From the NCBI GenBank assembly GCA_017451225.1, contig JAFSPZ010000043.1:1-33275 (forward strand): a stretch of 33,275 nt of DNA, written 5' to 3'. This stretch comes from Muribaculaceae bacterium. GTDB taxonomy: Bacteria; Bacteroidota; Bacteroidia; Bacteroidales; Muribaculaceae. This document shows, piece by piece, positions 8,320-15,276 of the stretch (the first letter of the stretch is position 1; each line of letters starts with the position of its first letter). The notes under the pieces were generated by a model. The model searched no databases. It saw only the letters and a program-made list of their open reading frames with translations, and was not told the DNA's origin. Made by a program: the position numbers and the translations under genes.

Positions 8320-8350
8320 TAGTTTTTAGTTCTAGTTGCTCTAGATTTTC
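8320..8350. repeat. Degenerate (T)TCTAG(T/A) spacer upstream of mnmA
   Basis: The 48-bp gap between DoxX and mnmA is built from repeated words TTTAG, TTCTAGTT, CTCTAGAT and TTCTAGTT. It is the same kind of low-complexity spacer seen upstream of gntP, rluB/asnS and trkH. Confidence 0.45.
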
Positions 8351-8363
8351 TAGTTATTTATAA

Positions 8364-8867
8364 TTAAGCTTTTTCGAGTACTTCGCTTTCCTCATCGTCT
8401 TTCTCACTGATGGTGTGGATTGCAAAGAGGTAATCGAGCGATATCTTGCCCGGACCTGCCAGCAGCATATAAGCAAAGATTCCCAAGAACATGATAGGAT
8501 AGCCAGGCTCGAAGATGAACATCTGGCCAGCGCTTGAGACGCTTGTTGCAGTTAGCATCACTGTCTCGGCATAAATCATGATGCCTATTGACGGAATCAG
8601 AGCCAATCGTGTGAAAAGACCCAAAATGATGAACACGGCACACACAATCTCCAGAACAACGATAGCCACAAGAGCCGACTCACTAGGAAGTCCCATGGAG
8701 CCTGCTGTCGCTTGAGCAAATTCGCCCAAGTGCGTCATTTGCCTGACCCCCATCTGCAAGAACATTATACCTGTGAACAATCTCAAGAATAGTCTTGAAA
8801 GGTTGCTGTAGGTGTGTCCTGCATTGAACATTAAGAAAGTCTTAAGCCATTTGGGTAAGTTTACCAT
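8364..8867 (-). CDS. DoxX family membrane protein
   Basis: 167 residues with four predicted membrane helices. The core LFTGIMFLQMGVRQMTHLGEFAQA, then VVLEIVCAVFIILGLFTRLALIPSIGIMIYA and IFEPGYPIMFLGIFAYMLLAGPGKISLDY, matches the DoxX/DoxD family. GPGKxSLDYL near the C-terminus is a family signature. Members are small integral membrane proteins linked in some species to redox or oxidant-stress complexes; the activity here is unknown. It lies between the DUF5106 gene and mnmA on the same strand. Confidence 0.88.
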   Translation of the reverse strand: MVNLPKWLKTFLMFNAGHTYSNLSRLFLRLFTGIMFLQMGVRQMTHLGEFAQATAGSMGLPSESALVAIVVLEIVCAVFIILGLFTRLALIPSIGIMIYAETVMLTATSVSSAGQMFIFEPGYPIMFLGIFAYMLLAGPGKISLDYLFAIHTISEKDDEESEVLEKA

Positions 8868-8919
8868 AATTGATAAGATTATTTTTTGTTGATATTTTCG
8901 ATGTTATTTATTCTTGCTA

Positions 8920-9804
8920 TTACCTAGACATCATGTTTTTCACGAAGTCGACCGTCTTGTTCTTGGCAATGACAGTGAAGTTCTCGTCAAGGATGTAAAT
9001 GCATGGAACAATGCGCAAATCGAGCTTTTCGGACGCTTCTTTGCTAGCGCCAACAATCCATTTCTCGGAGTAGGATTGCGAGTCGCTGTCCCATTTCTTA
9101 GGAGTGTCTCCTAAAATGATGTTGATAACCTCGACCTGGCCACTCTCGACAGCCTGACCAAAGGCGATATCGGTGCTCAGTCGCATGCGCTCGATGGAAC
9201 TGCCGCTGCTGTTATCGCTGAACATGAGCACATAAAGCTTGGCTGCGCCCTTCAAGTCATACACATGCTTGCGAGCGCCAGTGATAGATGCGAACTCGAA
9301 GTTATAGATGGAACCTCCAAGTTTGCTGGCTTCGATGCGTGCACACTGCTCGCCATAGTGGTTGCGCACGTCTTTCTTAGCCCACGAAGCATCGGCAGCG
9401 CTCTTAGCAAAGGCTACATACAAGTCGTCGATGAAATCGTAATCATGATAGTAAAGCAAATACTCAGCAACACCAATGAGCTTCATGAAGTTGTCATGAT
9501 TGGCCTGAGCCTTGAACATCAGGTCGCGAACCGATGACAAAGAGACATTGACGTTGGCTCCTGCCTGCATGATGTCGAAATAGGTGACCATAGCATCCAC
9601 AAGCAAGCTGTCTTTACCGGCCTCAAAAGGCTTGGTAAGATTGCAGTTGTCCCAGAAATGCTGCACGCTATAGTTGCAGCGGCTCTCAATGTTGGAACAT
9701 GTGTCGGGTGCAATCGGAAAGTCGAAAAGTGTGGTCTGCGAAGAAGCGTTAACCCCTGACATTAAGCCAATTGCAACCAAAAGGATATATAAAAACTTTT
9801 TCAT
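8920..9804 (-). CDS. DUF5106-type secreted protein with thioredoxin-like C-terminal half
   Basis: About 294 residues. MKKFLYILLVAIGLMSGVNASSQ is a signal peptide, so the product is periplasmic or surface located. The mature start (LFDFPIAPDT...NYSVQHFWDNCNLTKP) matches the DUF5106 domain of Bacteroidales. The C-terminal half (residues about 185-290) looks like a thioredoxin fold: KLYVLMFSDNSSGSS, then LRIVPCIYILDENFTVIAKN with the cis-Pro motif (VP). The usual CxxC site is absent and replaced by a Ser-rich stretch, so it is probably not a disulfide oxidoreductase. The ATG at 9804 is preferred over an upstream one at 9819. A near-consensus promoter lies 39 nt upstream. Confidence 0.75.
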   Translation of the reverse strand: MKKFLYILLVAIGLMSGVNASSQTTLFDFPIAPDTCSNIESRCNYSVQHFWDNCNLTKPFEAGKDSLLVDAMVTYFDIMQAGANVNVSLSSVRDLMFKAQANHDNFMKLIGVAEYLLYYHDYDFIDDLYVAFAKSAADASWAKKDVRNHYGEQCARIEASKLGGSIYNFEFASITGARKHVYDLKGAAKLYVLMFSDNSSGSSIERMRLSTDIAFGQAVESGQVEVINIILGDTPKKWDSDSQSYSEKWIVGASKEASEKLDLRIVPCIYILDENFTVIAKNKTVDFVKNMMSR

Positions 9805-9842
9805 TATCACTAATATCAAAACTTACTGTCTATTTTAACTTG

Positions 9843-9873
9843 TAAAGGTACGCCAAAAAACACAACACACAAA
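9843..9873 (-). promoter_or_regulatory. Promoter of the DUF5106 gene
   Basis: On the minus strand TTTG (9873-9870) is followed after exactly 19 nt by TACCTTTA (9850-9843). This matches the Bacteroidota TTTG-N19-TAnnTTTG promoter except for the last base. It lies 39 nt before the chosen ATG and may drive the leftward series to doxX, mnmA and beyond. Confidence 0.65.
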
Positions 9874-9957
9874 AAATATTGGACTAAAAAAAACTTAACA
9901 GCAAGAAAAATTATTAACAATGTTGACTCCGGCATTAACAGTCAAGGCCTAAGGCAT

Positions 9958-9992
9958 AAAAAAAGCTTCCAGACCATGGGGCCTGAAAGCTT
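9958..9992 (-). terminator. Rho-independent terminator after tRNA-Thr
   Basis: On the minus strand AAGCTTTCAG pairs with CTGGAAGCTT (10 bp, one G-U) around a 10-nt loop and is followed by seven U residues. It starts 8 nt past the tRNA discriminator base. Confidence 0.9.
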
Positions 9993-9999
9993 GTGAGTG

Positions 10000-10072
<73 letters not shown>

Positions 10073-10073
10073 T

Positions 10074-10098
10074 AAAAACTTGCTAAAACACGAGCAAG
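10074..10098 (-). terminator. Terminator-like hairpin between the DUF4270 gene and tRNA-Thr
   Basis: On the minus strand CTTGCT and AGCAAG (6 bp) enclose an 8-nt loop and are followed by five U residues. The stem starts right after the DUF4270 stop codon, and the U-tract ends one base before nucleotide 1 of the tRNA. Confidence 0.6.
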
Positions 10099-11538
10099 CT
10101 AATCTATGCTTTGCTTACTATAAGTGAGCCTAACAATCGCTTTGTTGAGATCAAGCTTAGCCAACGAGGGCTTCGAAATTCCCGGCGCTATCTTTGTCAC
10201 AATTTGAGTAGTATTGGTCGAGGAGTAGTAATAGTAGGTATAGCTTGAGGTCGCAGCGTTGGAGTACTTCGTCACATCAATAGGCATGATAATGAATTTT
10301 ATGTCCTCTTCGGTAGCCACTCCACCCTTGTTGTTGATGATGTCGAGCACATAGTCTCGCAATCCTGTGAAGACATAACAGTCGCTACTCTCGTCAAACT
10401 CGGCATAGAAAGCGTCGCGGTTGTTGGTCAGCGAGTCTTTCTCAAAAAACTCGTCACGATAGCTTTCCTTAACCATGAGCAGATATTTGGGCGGCGCTAT
10501 GTTATACTTGTTCGTCACCTTGCTCACAGGTATTTTCAGCATTAAAGTATTGATAACTCCAAGTGAGTTTCTAGTATCGTTCCTGAACTTGTCGATAATG
10601 CTCTGAATGGGGAACGAAGCCTCAACCTCATATCCTGCAGGCCCCATCACAATTGCTGCGCCATCGTTAATCATCTCCAGGATGGATGGGGCGGGATCCA
10701 GATTGATATTGTTGTTGTAAACGACCTCGGGAGTAACCGCCATGTAGCTCTGCTTTTTAGCAGGATAGATAGTGTCGGTAGCCTCATCCAGCTTCTCATA
10801 CTTGCGATAGTAGGTGACAAACTCTATATCATAGAAATTCATCACATTTCCCTGTCCATAACTGTTGGTGATATAGATGCCGGGGAAGAAATTTGCAAAA
10901 TCCCTGGGCGTGCTGAATGTAGCGGGATTGGCCTTATACTCGTTGAAAATGCTGCGTGCAAACTCAACTGGCACAGGAACATTTATCTCATAGTAGGAGC
11001 TTGTCGCGTTTTGAGATTCCAACGTCTGCTTGTGAGCCTGGCTGGCAGAATAAGACACCGAACCCATAAAGTCGCCCTTGCTGTAATAGGCAGTTGGGTC
11101 AAAGTCGGAGTAGATGGGAACAGGCAGCTGCTTGTTGAGTTTATAGACATCGAGCCTCATGGGAGCAATTGAATCGCCCGTAAAGTCACCCTCGGCCACC
11201 CTCATGGTGATGAAACAAGAGTCAATCCACTGGTCGCCTCCATGCACTCCCACGGTATCGATTCTCGTAGCTGGCATGAACTGTGCCACCACGTCGCTTG
11301 TGAGGTGTCCAAATCCTGGCGCACTGATATCGCCCAGCAACTGGATACTGCTTCTCGAACGCAGATGACTGTTTCTCACGGTCTTGCCAGTAATGACAAA
11401 TGAAGAGTCGTCAATCACCGCCGATTTTATGTCGGAGATAGAGGTGCCTATAGTATCATCGGTACAAGAGTTGAAGCTCACTGCAACAGCAATGACAGCC
11501 ATCAACGCCAATAAAAATTTTCTCATATTCAAATTCAT
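10099..11538 (-). CDS. DUF4270 family lipoprotein
   Basis: About 479 residues. MRKFLLALMAVIAVAVSFNSC is a lipoprotein-type signal with Cys25 (counting from the ATG at 11538) as the probable lipidated residue, followed by TDDTIG. The body (GHLTSDVVAQFMPATRID..., DSCFITMRVAEGDFTGDSIAPMRLDVYKLNK) is the DUF4270 pattern of Bacteroidota surface or periplasmic proteins. Function is unknown. ATGs at 11538 and 11526 both precede the signal peptide. A longer reading frame to 11595 would overlap the GT5-like gene and is unlikely. It follows the GT5-like gene by 29 nt; I recall this pairing from other Bacteroidales genomes. Confidence 0.85.
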   Translation of the reverse strand: MNLNMRKFLLALMAVIAVAVSFNSCTDDTIGTSISDIKSAVIDDSSFVITGKTVRNSHLRSRSSIQLLGDISAPGFGHLTSDVVAQFMPATRIDTVGVHGGDQWIDSCFITMRVAEGDFTGDSIAPMRLDVYKLNKQLPVPIYSDFDPTAYYSKGDFMGSVSYSASQAHKQTLESQNATSSYYEINVPVPVEFARSIFNEYKANPATFSTPRDFANFFPGIYITNSYGQGNVMNFYDIEFVTYYRKYEKLDEATDTIYPAKKQSYMAVTPEVVYNNNINLDPAPSILEMINDGAAIVMGPAGYEVEASFPIQSIIDKFRNDTRNSLGVINTLMLKIPVSKVTNKYNIAPPKYLLMVKESYRDEFFEKDSLTNNRDAFYAEFDESSDCYVFTGLRDYVLDIINNKGGVATEEDIKFIIMPIDVTKYSNAATSSYTYYYYSSTNTTQIVTKIAPGISKPSLAKLDLNKAIVRLTYSKQSID

Positions 11539-11567
11539 TAAAAATTTCACTTCCTCACAGCTTGTGC

Positions 11568-12380
11568 TTAAAGGCTGTGGTAGAAGTCCATGCATCGGTT
11601 CACCATCTCAACATTTTCGCCTTCTTGATAGGCAAGGAACGGCAATTTAGAGTCTTCAACGAGCTTGAGCACCTCGGGGTCGACATTGGGGCTGCACTGC
11701 ATCACAGCATCGCAGTTGTCGATTGCCAGTTTCATGAGGTCGATGTAAGAAGCCTGCTTGTCAAAGATGGGAGCCAAGTCCTCGTCGGTGAAGCCATCAC
11801 ACTTGAGTTTCTCGGCCATCTTCTCGTCGAGAGGAGCCACCATTTTCTCGTCGAAGAGCGACATCACCACTTTGGTGTCGCGATAGGATGGATCGTCACT
11901 ATAGAATTTCTTGATATACAATGGAGCAAGTGCAGTAACCCATCCCGAGCACTGGATTACGCTAGGAATCCAACGAAGTTTCTTCACAGTCTCAAGCACA
12001 CCGCGCACATAGAAGATGGAACGCTCGTCGTTGTCCTCGGGGTGAGAGTCGATTTCCAGCTCCTTGGTGATATTGGGGTTGAAATAGTCCTCGTTATAGA
12101 TGAAATACACCTGCAACCTTGCCGGCTGTAGCGTGGCAACCTTGATTACCAGTGGATGGTCGGTATCGTCGATGATGAGGTTCATACCCGAAAGCCTGAT
12201 TACCTCATGCAACTGATTGCGTCGCTCATTGATGGAGCCATACTTGGGCATAAAAGTTCTAACTTCTATTCCTTTTTCCTGAACTCCCTGTGCAAGCATG
12301 CGGCTTGCAGTTGCCATCTCACTGTCAGGAAGATAGGGTGCAATCTCTTGAGAGATGAATAATACTTTGTTTATATCCAT
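11568..12380 (-). CDS. Stand-alone GT5 (glycogen/starch synthase) N-terminal domain protein
   Basis: 270 residues. KVLFISQEIAPYL at 5-17, RTFMPKYGSINERR at 41-54 and the region FYVRGVLETVKKL...VIQCSGWVTALAPLYIKKF align with the N-terminal Rossmann domain of GlgA. Full glycogen synthases are about 480-550 residues; here the C-terminal nucleotide-sugar domain is missing. The KxGGL motif that binds ADP-glucose near residue 15 is replaced by LPDSEMA, and the HDWHT block reads CSGWVT. Catalysis is therefore doubtful despite the usual 'glycogen synthase' annotation. It is followed by the DUF4270 gene. Confidence 0.78.
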   Translation of the reverse strand: MDINKVLFISQEIAPYLPDSEMATASRMLAQGVQEKGIEVRTFMPKYGSINERRNQLHEVIRLSGMNLIIDDTDHPLVIKVATLQPARLQVYFIYNEDYFNPNITKELEIDSHPEDNDERSIFYVRGVLETVKKLRWIPSVIQCSGWVTALAPLYIKKFYSDDPSYRDTKVVMSLFDEKMVAPLDEKMAEKLKCDGFTDEDLAPIFDKQASYIDLMKLAIDNCDAVMQCSPNVDPEVLKLVEDSKLPFLAYQEGENVEMVNRCMDFYHSL

Positions 12381-12412
12381 TGTATAGTGTATAGTTATCT
12401 TAAATTTAACTG

Positions 12413-12420
12413 CAAAGATA
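12413..12420 (-). promoter_or_regulatory. -7 promoter element of the GT5-like / DUF4270 genes
   Basis: TATCTTTG on the minus strand matches TAnnTTTG, 32 nt before the ATG of the GT5-like gene. No good TTTG is seen 19 nt upstream. Confidence 0.5.
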
Positions 12421-12513
12421 ACACTTTTTCTTCTAATAAAGAAATTAAGGTCGAATTGTGCAAAGTTTTTAACTTAATTTTAAATAGTTACTCGATATTG
12501 GCAATTATTCAGC

Positions 12514-12566
12514 ATAAAAAAGTCTTGTGGCTCTTTCGACGTTTTTGCTACTAAAGCCACAAGACT
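12514..12566 (-). terminator. Rho-independent terminator downstream of the SUMF1-fold gene
   Basis: AGTCTTGTGGCT (12521-12532) and AGCCACAAGACT (12555-12566) form a perfect 12-bp stem with a 22-nt loop. On the minus strand the stem is followed by U5-6 (12516-12520). It ends transcription about 105-150 nt past the stop of the upstream gene. Confidence 0.88.
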
Positions 12567-12625
12567 CAACCCAAATCGGTCTTTAGGCGACGGGAAGGAT
12601 ATAATTTTATGTTGGGTTCAAAAAA
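12514..12625 (-). ncRNA. Candidate structured 3' UTR or small RNA
   Basis: Upstream of the terminator stem a second inverted repeat, AACCCAA/TTGGGTT (12568-12574 and 12612-12618), encloses a 37-nt loop. On the minus-strand RNA the first loop contains CTAAAG. The start of the second hairpin loop contains CTTTAG, its exact complement, which would allow a loop-loop or pseudoknot contact. A poor TTTG/TATCCTTC promoter-like pair precedes it. It matches no RNA family I recognise; it may simply be the 3' UTR. Confidence 0.3.
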
Positions 12626-12671
12626 ATATTTGCCAAAACATTTTCACCCTGCTGACTCGTAATAGGGGAAA

Positions 12672-13640
12672 CTATAGGGCCAAGCGAAAACCTATGACGT
12701 AGTCGCGGCCGCCGGGCCCGCTGTAGCACCGGTAGGACGCACGACCGTCACGGGCAGGGTTGACGCAGCTGCCGCCGCGGCCCACGCGATTAGAGCCATA
12801 TTCGGTGTAGCTGCCATCATAATTGTACCAGTTGTCCTGGCACCACTCCCACACGTTGCCTGTCATGTCATAGATGGCAAGTTCGTTGGGAGCCTTGGCG
12901 GCAACAGCGTGCGTGCGGCAACGATTGGAAATAACTCTCTTGATAATTTTATTATTATAATCTTGATTGGAAAAAATTTTTTCCATATCGTAGTCGGTCA
13001 AGCGCTTGTTGCCGCTGTTGCAGTAATACCATGCCACATCGCCAATGTTGTTGCTGCCGCTGTATTTATATCCGCGGCTCTTGTTGCCGCCACGGGCGGC
13101 AAACTCCCACTCAGCCTCGGTGGGAAGGCGGAAATTCTTTCCTGTCAACTGGTTGAGCTTGACTATGAACTTCTGGCAGTCGTCCCAGCTCACCATCTCT
13201 ACAGGGCGCTGCAAGTCGGTGCCATAATCGATATCGCTATGATAGGAATCATAATTAGAATTTCCCTTGCCGTTGACCCAGCTGGGATTATAGCCCATTA
13301 CAGCCTGCCACAGCTCCTGTGTAACCTCGGTCTGGCCAATGTAGTAAGATGAAACCGTAACCTTGTGGGCTGGTTTCTCCCAGTCAAAGGCCTGCTTGTC
13401 ACTGGCAGCAGCTCCCATAGTGAATGTGCCACCATCGACGAAGACCATTGTGAACGACACGCCACCCACGGTGAAAGTCAACGCGCTGTCGGGGACAGCC
13501 CGAATCTTAGGCGCCGTGGCTTGCTGCGTCGCCGCAACAGTGGACTTGCGCTTGCGGGTGCGTGCATCAGCCGCCTGCCAAGTGCCATCGGCCAGCAATG
13601 CCACCAGCATAATAATAATTGAGAGATTGATCTTTTTCAT
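12672..13640 (-). CDS. Secreted formylglycine-generating-enzyme (SUMF1)-fold protein
   Basis: 322 residues with a signal peptide (MKKINLSIIIMLVALLADGTWQAADA) and a basic linker. The FGE-sulfatase domain spans about residues 62-322: MVFVDGGTFTMGA, KPAHKVTVSSYYIGQTEVTQELW, PVEMVSWDDCQKFI, FRLPTEAEWEFAARGG, ELAIYDMTGNVWEWCQDNW and RGGSCVNPARDGRASYRCYS...IGFRLAL. The paired catalytic cysteines of true sulfatase-activating FGEs are not evident, so it is more likely a fold relative of unknown activity. Residues about 212-241 are an AT-rich insertion not seen in typical members. A full-consensus promoter lies upstream, and a structured 3' region with a terminator follows. Confidence 0.85.
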   Translation of the reverse strand: MKKINLSIIIMLVALLADGTWQAADARTRKRKSTVAATQQATAPKIRAVPDSALTFTVGGVSFTMVFVDGGTFTMGAAASDKQAFDWEKPAHKVTVSSYYIGQTEVTQELWQAVMGYNPSWVNGKGNSNYDSYHSDIDYGTDLQRPVEMVSWDDCQKFIVKLNQLTGKNFRLPTEAEWEFAARGGNKSRGYKYSGSNNIGDVAWYYCNSGNKRLTDYDMEKIFSNQDYNNKIIKRVISNRCRTHAVAAKAPNELAIYDMTGNVWEWCQDNWYNYDGSYTEYGSNRVGRGGSCVNPARDGRASYRCYSGPGGRDYVIGFRLAL

Positions 13641-13672
13641 TTTGTGTTCGAATTAATGATATTTTTCTATTA

Positions 13673-13703
13673 CAAAGTTAGAAAAAGTTGAGAGAAAAAC
13701 AAA
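13673..13703 (-). promoter_or_regulatory. Promoter of the SUMF1-fold gene
   Basis: On the minus strand TTTG (13703-13700) and TAACTTTG (13680-13673) are separated by exactly 19 nt. This is a full match to the Bacteroidota consensus, 32 nt before the ATG. Confidence 0.8.
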
Positions 13704-13738
13704 GCAAAAAACTATTTTTCACTGCAAACTCGCCTATT

Positions 13739-13777
13739 AAAAATGTCGCCAGCGGAGCGCAAGGCTCGCTGGCGACA
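13739..13777 (-). terminator. Rho-independent terminator of asnS
   Basis: TGTCGCCAGCG (13744-13754) pairs with CGCTGGCGACA (13767-13777), extended by GAGC/GCTC to a near-continuous 15-bp stem with a 4-5 nt loop. On the minus strand it is followed by UUUUU. It starts about 31 nt past the asnS stop. Confidence 0.92.
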
Positions 13778-13808
13778 GATATTGTAAGAGATATGCTATA
13801 TCTCGGAA

Positions 13809-15203
13809 TTAGAACTCGCAGTTGTTTGGAGTGCGTGGGAAGGCGATGACATCGCGAATGTTTGCCATTCCGGTCACAAAGAGCACCAGGCGCTCGAAAC
13901 CAAGGCCGAAGCCGCTGTGAGGCACTGTACCAAACTTGCGTGTGTCGAGGTACCACCACATATCCTTCATGGGGATGCCAAGCTCGTTGATGCGGTTCAT
14001 GAGCTTGTCGTAGTCGGCTTCACGCTCCGAGCCACCGATGATTTCGCCAATCTGCGGGAACAGCACGTCCATAGCGCGCACGGTCTTGCCGTCGTCGTTC
14101 TGCTTCATGTAGAACGCCTTGATGTCCTTGGGATAGTCGGTAAGGATTACCGGACGCTTGAAGTGCTTCTCAACGAGGTAGCGCTCGTGCTCGCTCTGCA
14201 GGTCTACACCCCATTTAACGGGGAATTCAAACTTCTCGCCGCTTTCCTCAAGGATTTTAATACCCTCGGTGTAAGATAGGCGAACAAATTCTTCCTTAAG
14301 AACGTGGTTGAGCCTGTCGATGAGAGTGTTGTCATACATCTTGTTCAGGAACTCGATATCGTCCTTGCAGTGGTCGAGAGCATACTGCACGCAGTACTTG
14401 ATGAACTCCTCGGCGAGGTCCATATTGTCGTTGATGTCGTAGAACGCCATCTCGGGCTCAATCATCCAGAACTCAGCAAGATGGCGAGGTGTATTGCTGT
14501 TCTCGGCACGGAATGTGGGTCCAAAGGTGTAGATGGCTCCCAACGATGTTGCTCCGAGCTCACCCTCGAGCTGACCGCTCACGGTGAGGCTTGTCATCTT
14601 GCCAAAGAAGTCCTTGCTGTAGTCGATTTTGCCATCCTCGGTGCGTGGCAGGTTGTCGAGGTCGAGAGTAGTGACCTGGAACATCTCGCCAGCGCCCTCG
14701 GCATCACTTGAGGTGATGAGAGGGGTATTAAGGTAGAAGAATCCCTTGTCGTTGAAGAACTTGTGAATAGCAAACGCCAAGTGATGGCGGATGCGGAAAA
14801 CGGCTCCAAAGGTGTTGGTGCGCATGCGCAGATGTCCTTTCTCGCGCAGGAATTCAAGGGTGTGTCCCTTCTTCTGCATGGGATACTCCTCGGGGTCGGC
14901 AGTGCCATAGACCTCGATTTCCTGAGCTTGAACCTCATAGGCCTGTCCTTTGCCTTGAGAGGCAACGAGAGTGCCCACTACACAGAGGCTTGCTCCTGTG
15001 GTGATGGGCTTGAGCTGCTCCTCATCAAAGGTTTCCAGATTGACTACAACTTGCAGGTTATTGATGGTAGAGCCATCGTTAAGTGCCACAAACTGCACGT
15101 GCTTGTTGCCACGACGACTTCTCACCCAACCTTTAACACACACTTGTTTGCCCTCGAGCTCGCCGCTGAAGGCGTCAACAATTTTAGTTCGTTTTAATGC
15201 CAT
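13809..15203 (-). CDS. asnS: Asparagine--tRNA ligase
   Basis: A 464-residue class IIb aminoacyl-tRNA synthetase charging tRNA-Asn with asparagine in the cytoplasm. An OB-fold anticodon-binding domain spans about residues 18-110 ([24 protein letters not shown]). The catalytic domain shows motif 2 ([27 protein letters not shown]) and motif 3 ([15 protein letters not shown], about 431-445). The WMIEPEMAF block and the C-terminal [17 protein letters not shown] separate it from AspRS. Full length. The ATG at 15203 lies 9 nt after a 12-bp hairpin, and a strong terminator follows the gene. Confidence 0.97.
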   Translation of the reverse strand: MALKRTKIVDAFSGELEGKQVCVKGWVRSRRGNKHVQFVALNDGSTINNLQVVVNLETFDEEQLKPITTGASLCVVGTLVASQGKGQAYEVQAQEIEVYGTADPEEYPMQKKGHTLEFLREKGHLRMRTNTFGAVFRIRHHLAFAIHKFFNDKGFFYLNTPLITSSDAEGAGEMFQVTTLDLDNLPRTEDGKIDYSKDFFGKMTSLTVSGQLEGELGATSLGAIYTFGPTFRAENSNTPRHLAEFWMIEPEMAFYDINDNMDLAEEFIKYCVQYALDHCKDDIEFLNKMYDNTLIDRLNHVLKEEFVRLSYTEGIKILEESGEKFEFPVKWGVDLQSEHERYLVEKHFKRPVILTDYPKDIKAFYMKQNDDGKTVRAMDVLFPQIGEIIGGSEREADYDKLMNRINELGIPMKDMWWYLDTRKFGTVPHSGFGLGFERLVLFVTGMANIRDVIAFPRTPNNCEF

Positions 15204-15212
15204 AATATTTAT

Positions 15213-15240
15213 TCACGTTGTGGCGTAGGCCACAACGTGA
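15213..15240. promoter_or_regulatory. Perfect 12-bp hairpin immediately upstream of the asnS start
   Basis: TCACGTTGTGGC and GCCACAACGTGA form a 12-bp stem with a 4-nt GTAG loop, ending 9 nt before the asnS ATG. It could be the terminator of rluB, although only AU-rich sequence and no U-run follows. It could also be an RNA processing or translational control element of asnS. Degenerate TTTAGAG repeats (15241-15268) lie on its upstream side. Confidence 0.6.
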
Positions 15241-15268
15241 GGTTTAGAGTTTAGAGTTTATAGTTCTC
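15241..15268. repeat. Degenerate TTTAGAG tandem spacer
   Basis: GGTTTAGAGTTTAGAGTTTA and a diverged copy (TAGTTCT) sit between the rluB stop and the asnS hairpin. The unit is 7 bp, of the same type as the TTAAGTG repeats at 1909-1950. Confidence 0.55.
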
Positions 15269-15276
15269 ACTGTTAA

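Noticed and set aside
11539-11595. N-terminal extension of the DUF4270 protein to 11595
   Set aside because: It would overlap the end of the GT5-like gene and place 19 residues before a complete lipoprotein signal peptide.
12672-13640. Call as an active sulfatase-maturing formylglycine-generating enzyme
   Set aside because: Fold blocks match, but the paired active-site cysteines are not evident and no sulfatase gene lies nearby, so only the fold is claimed.
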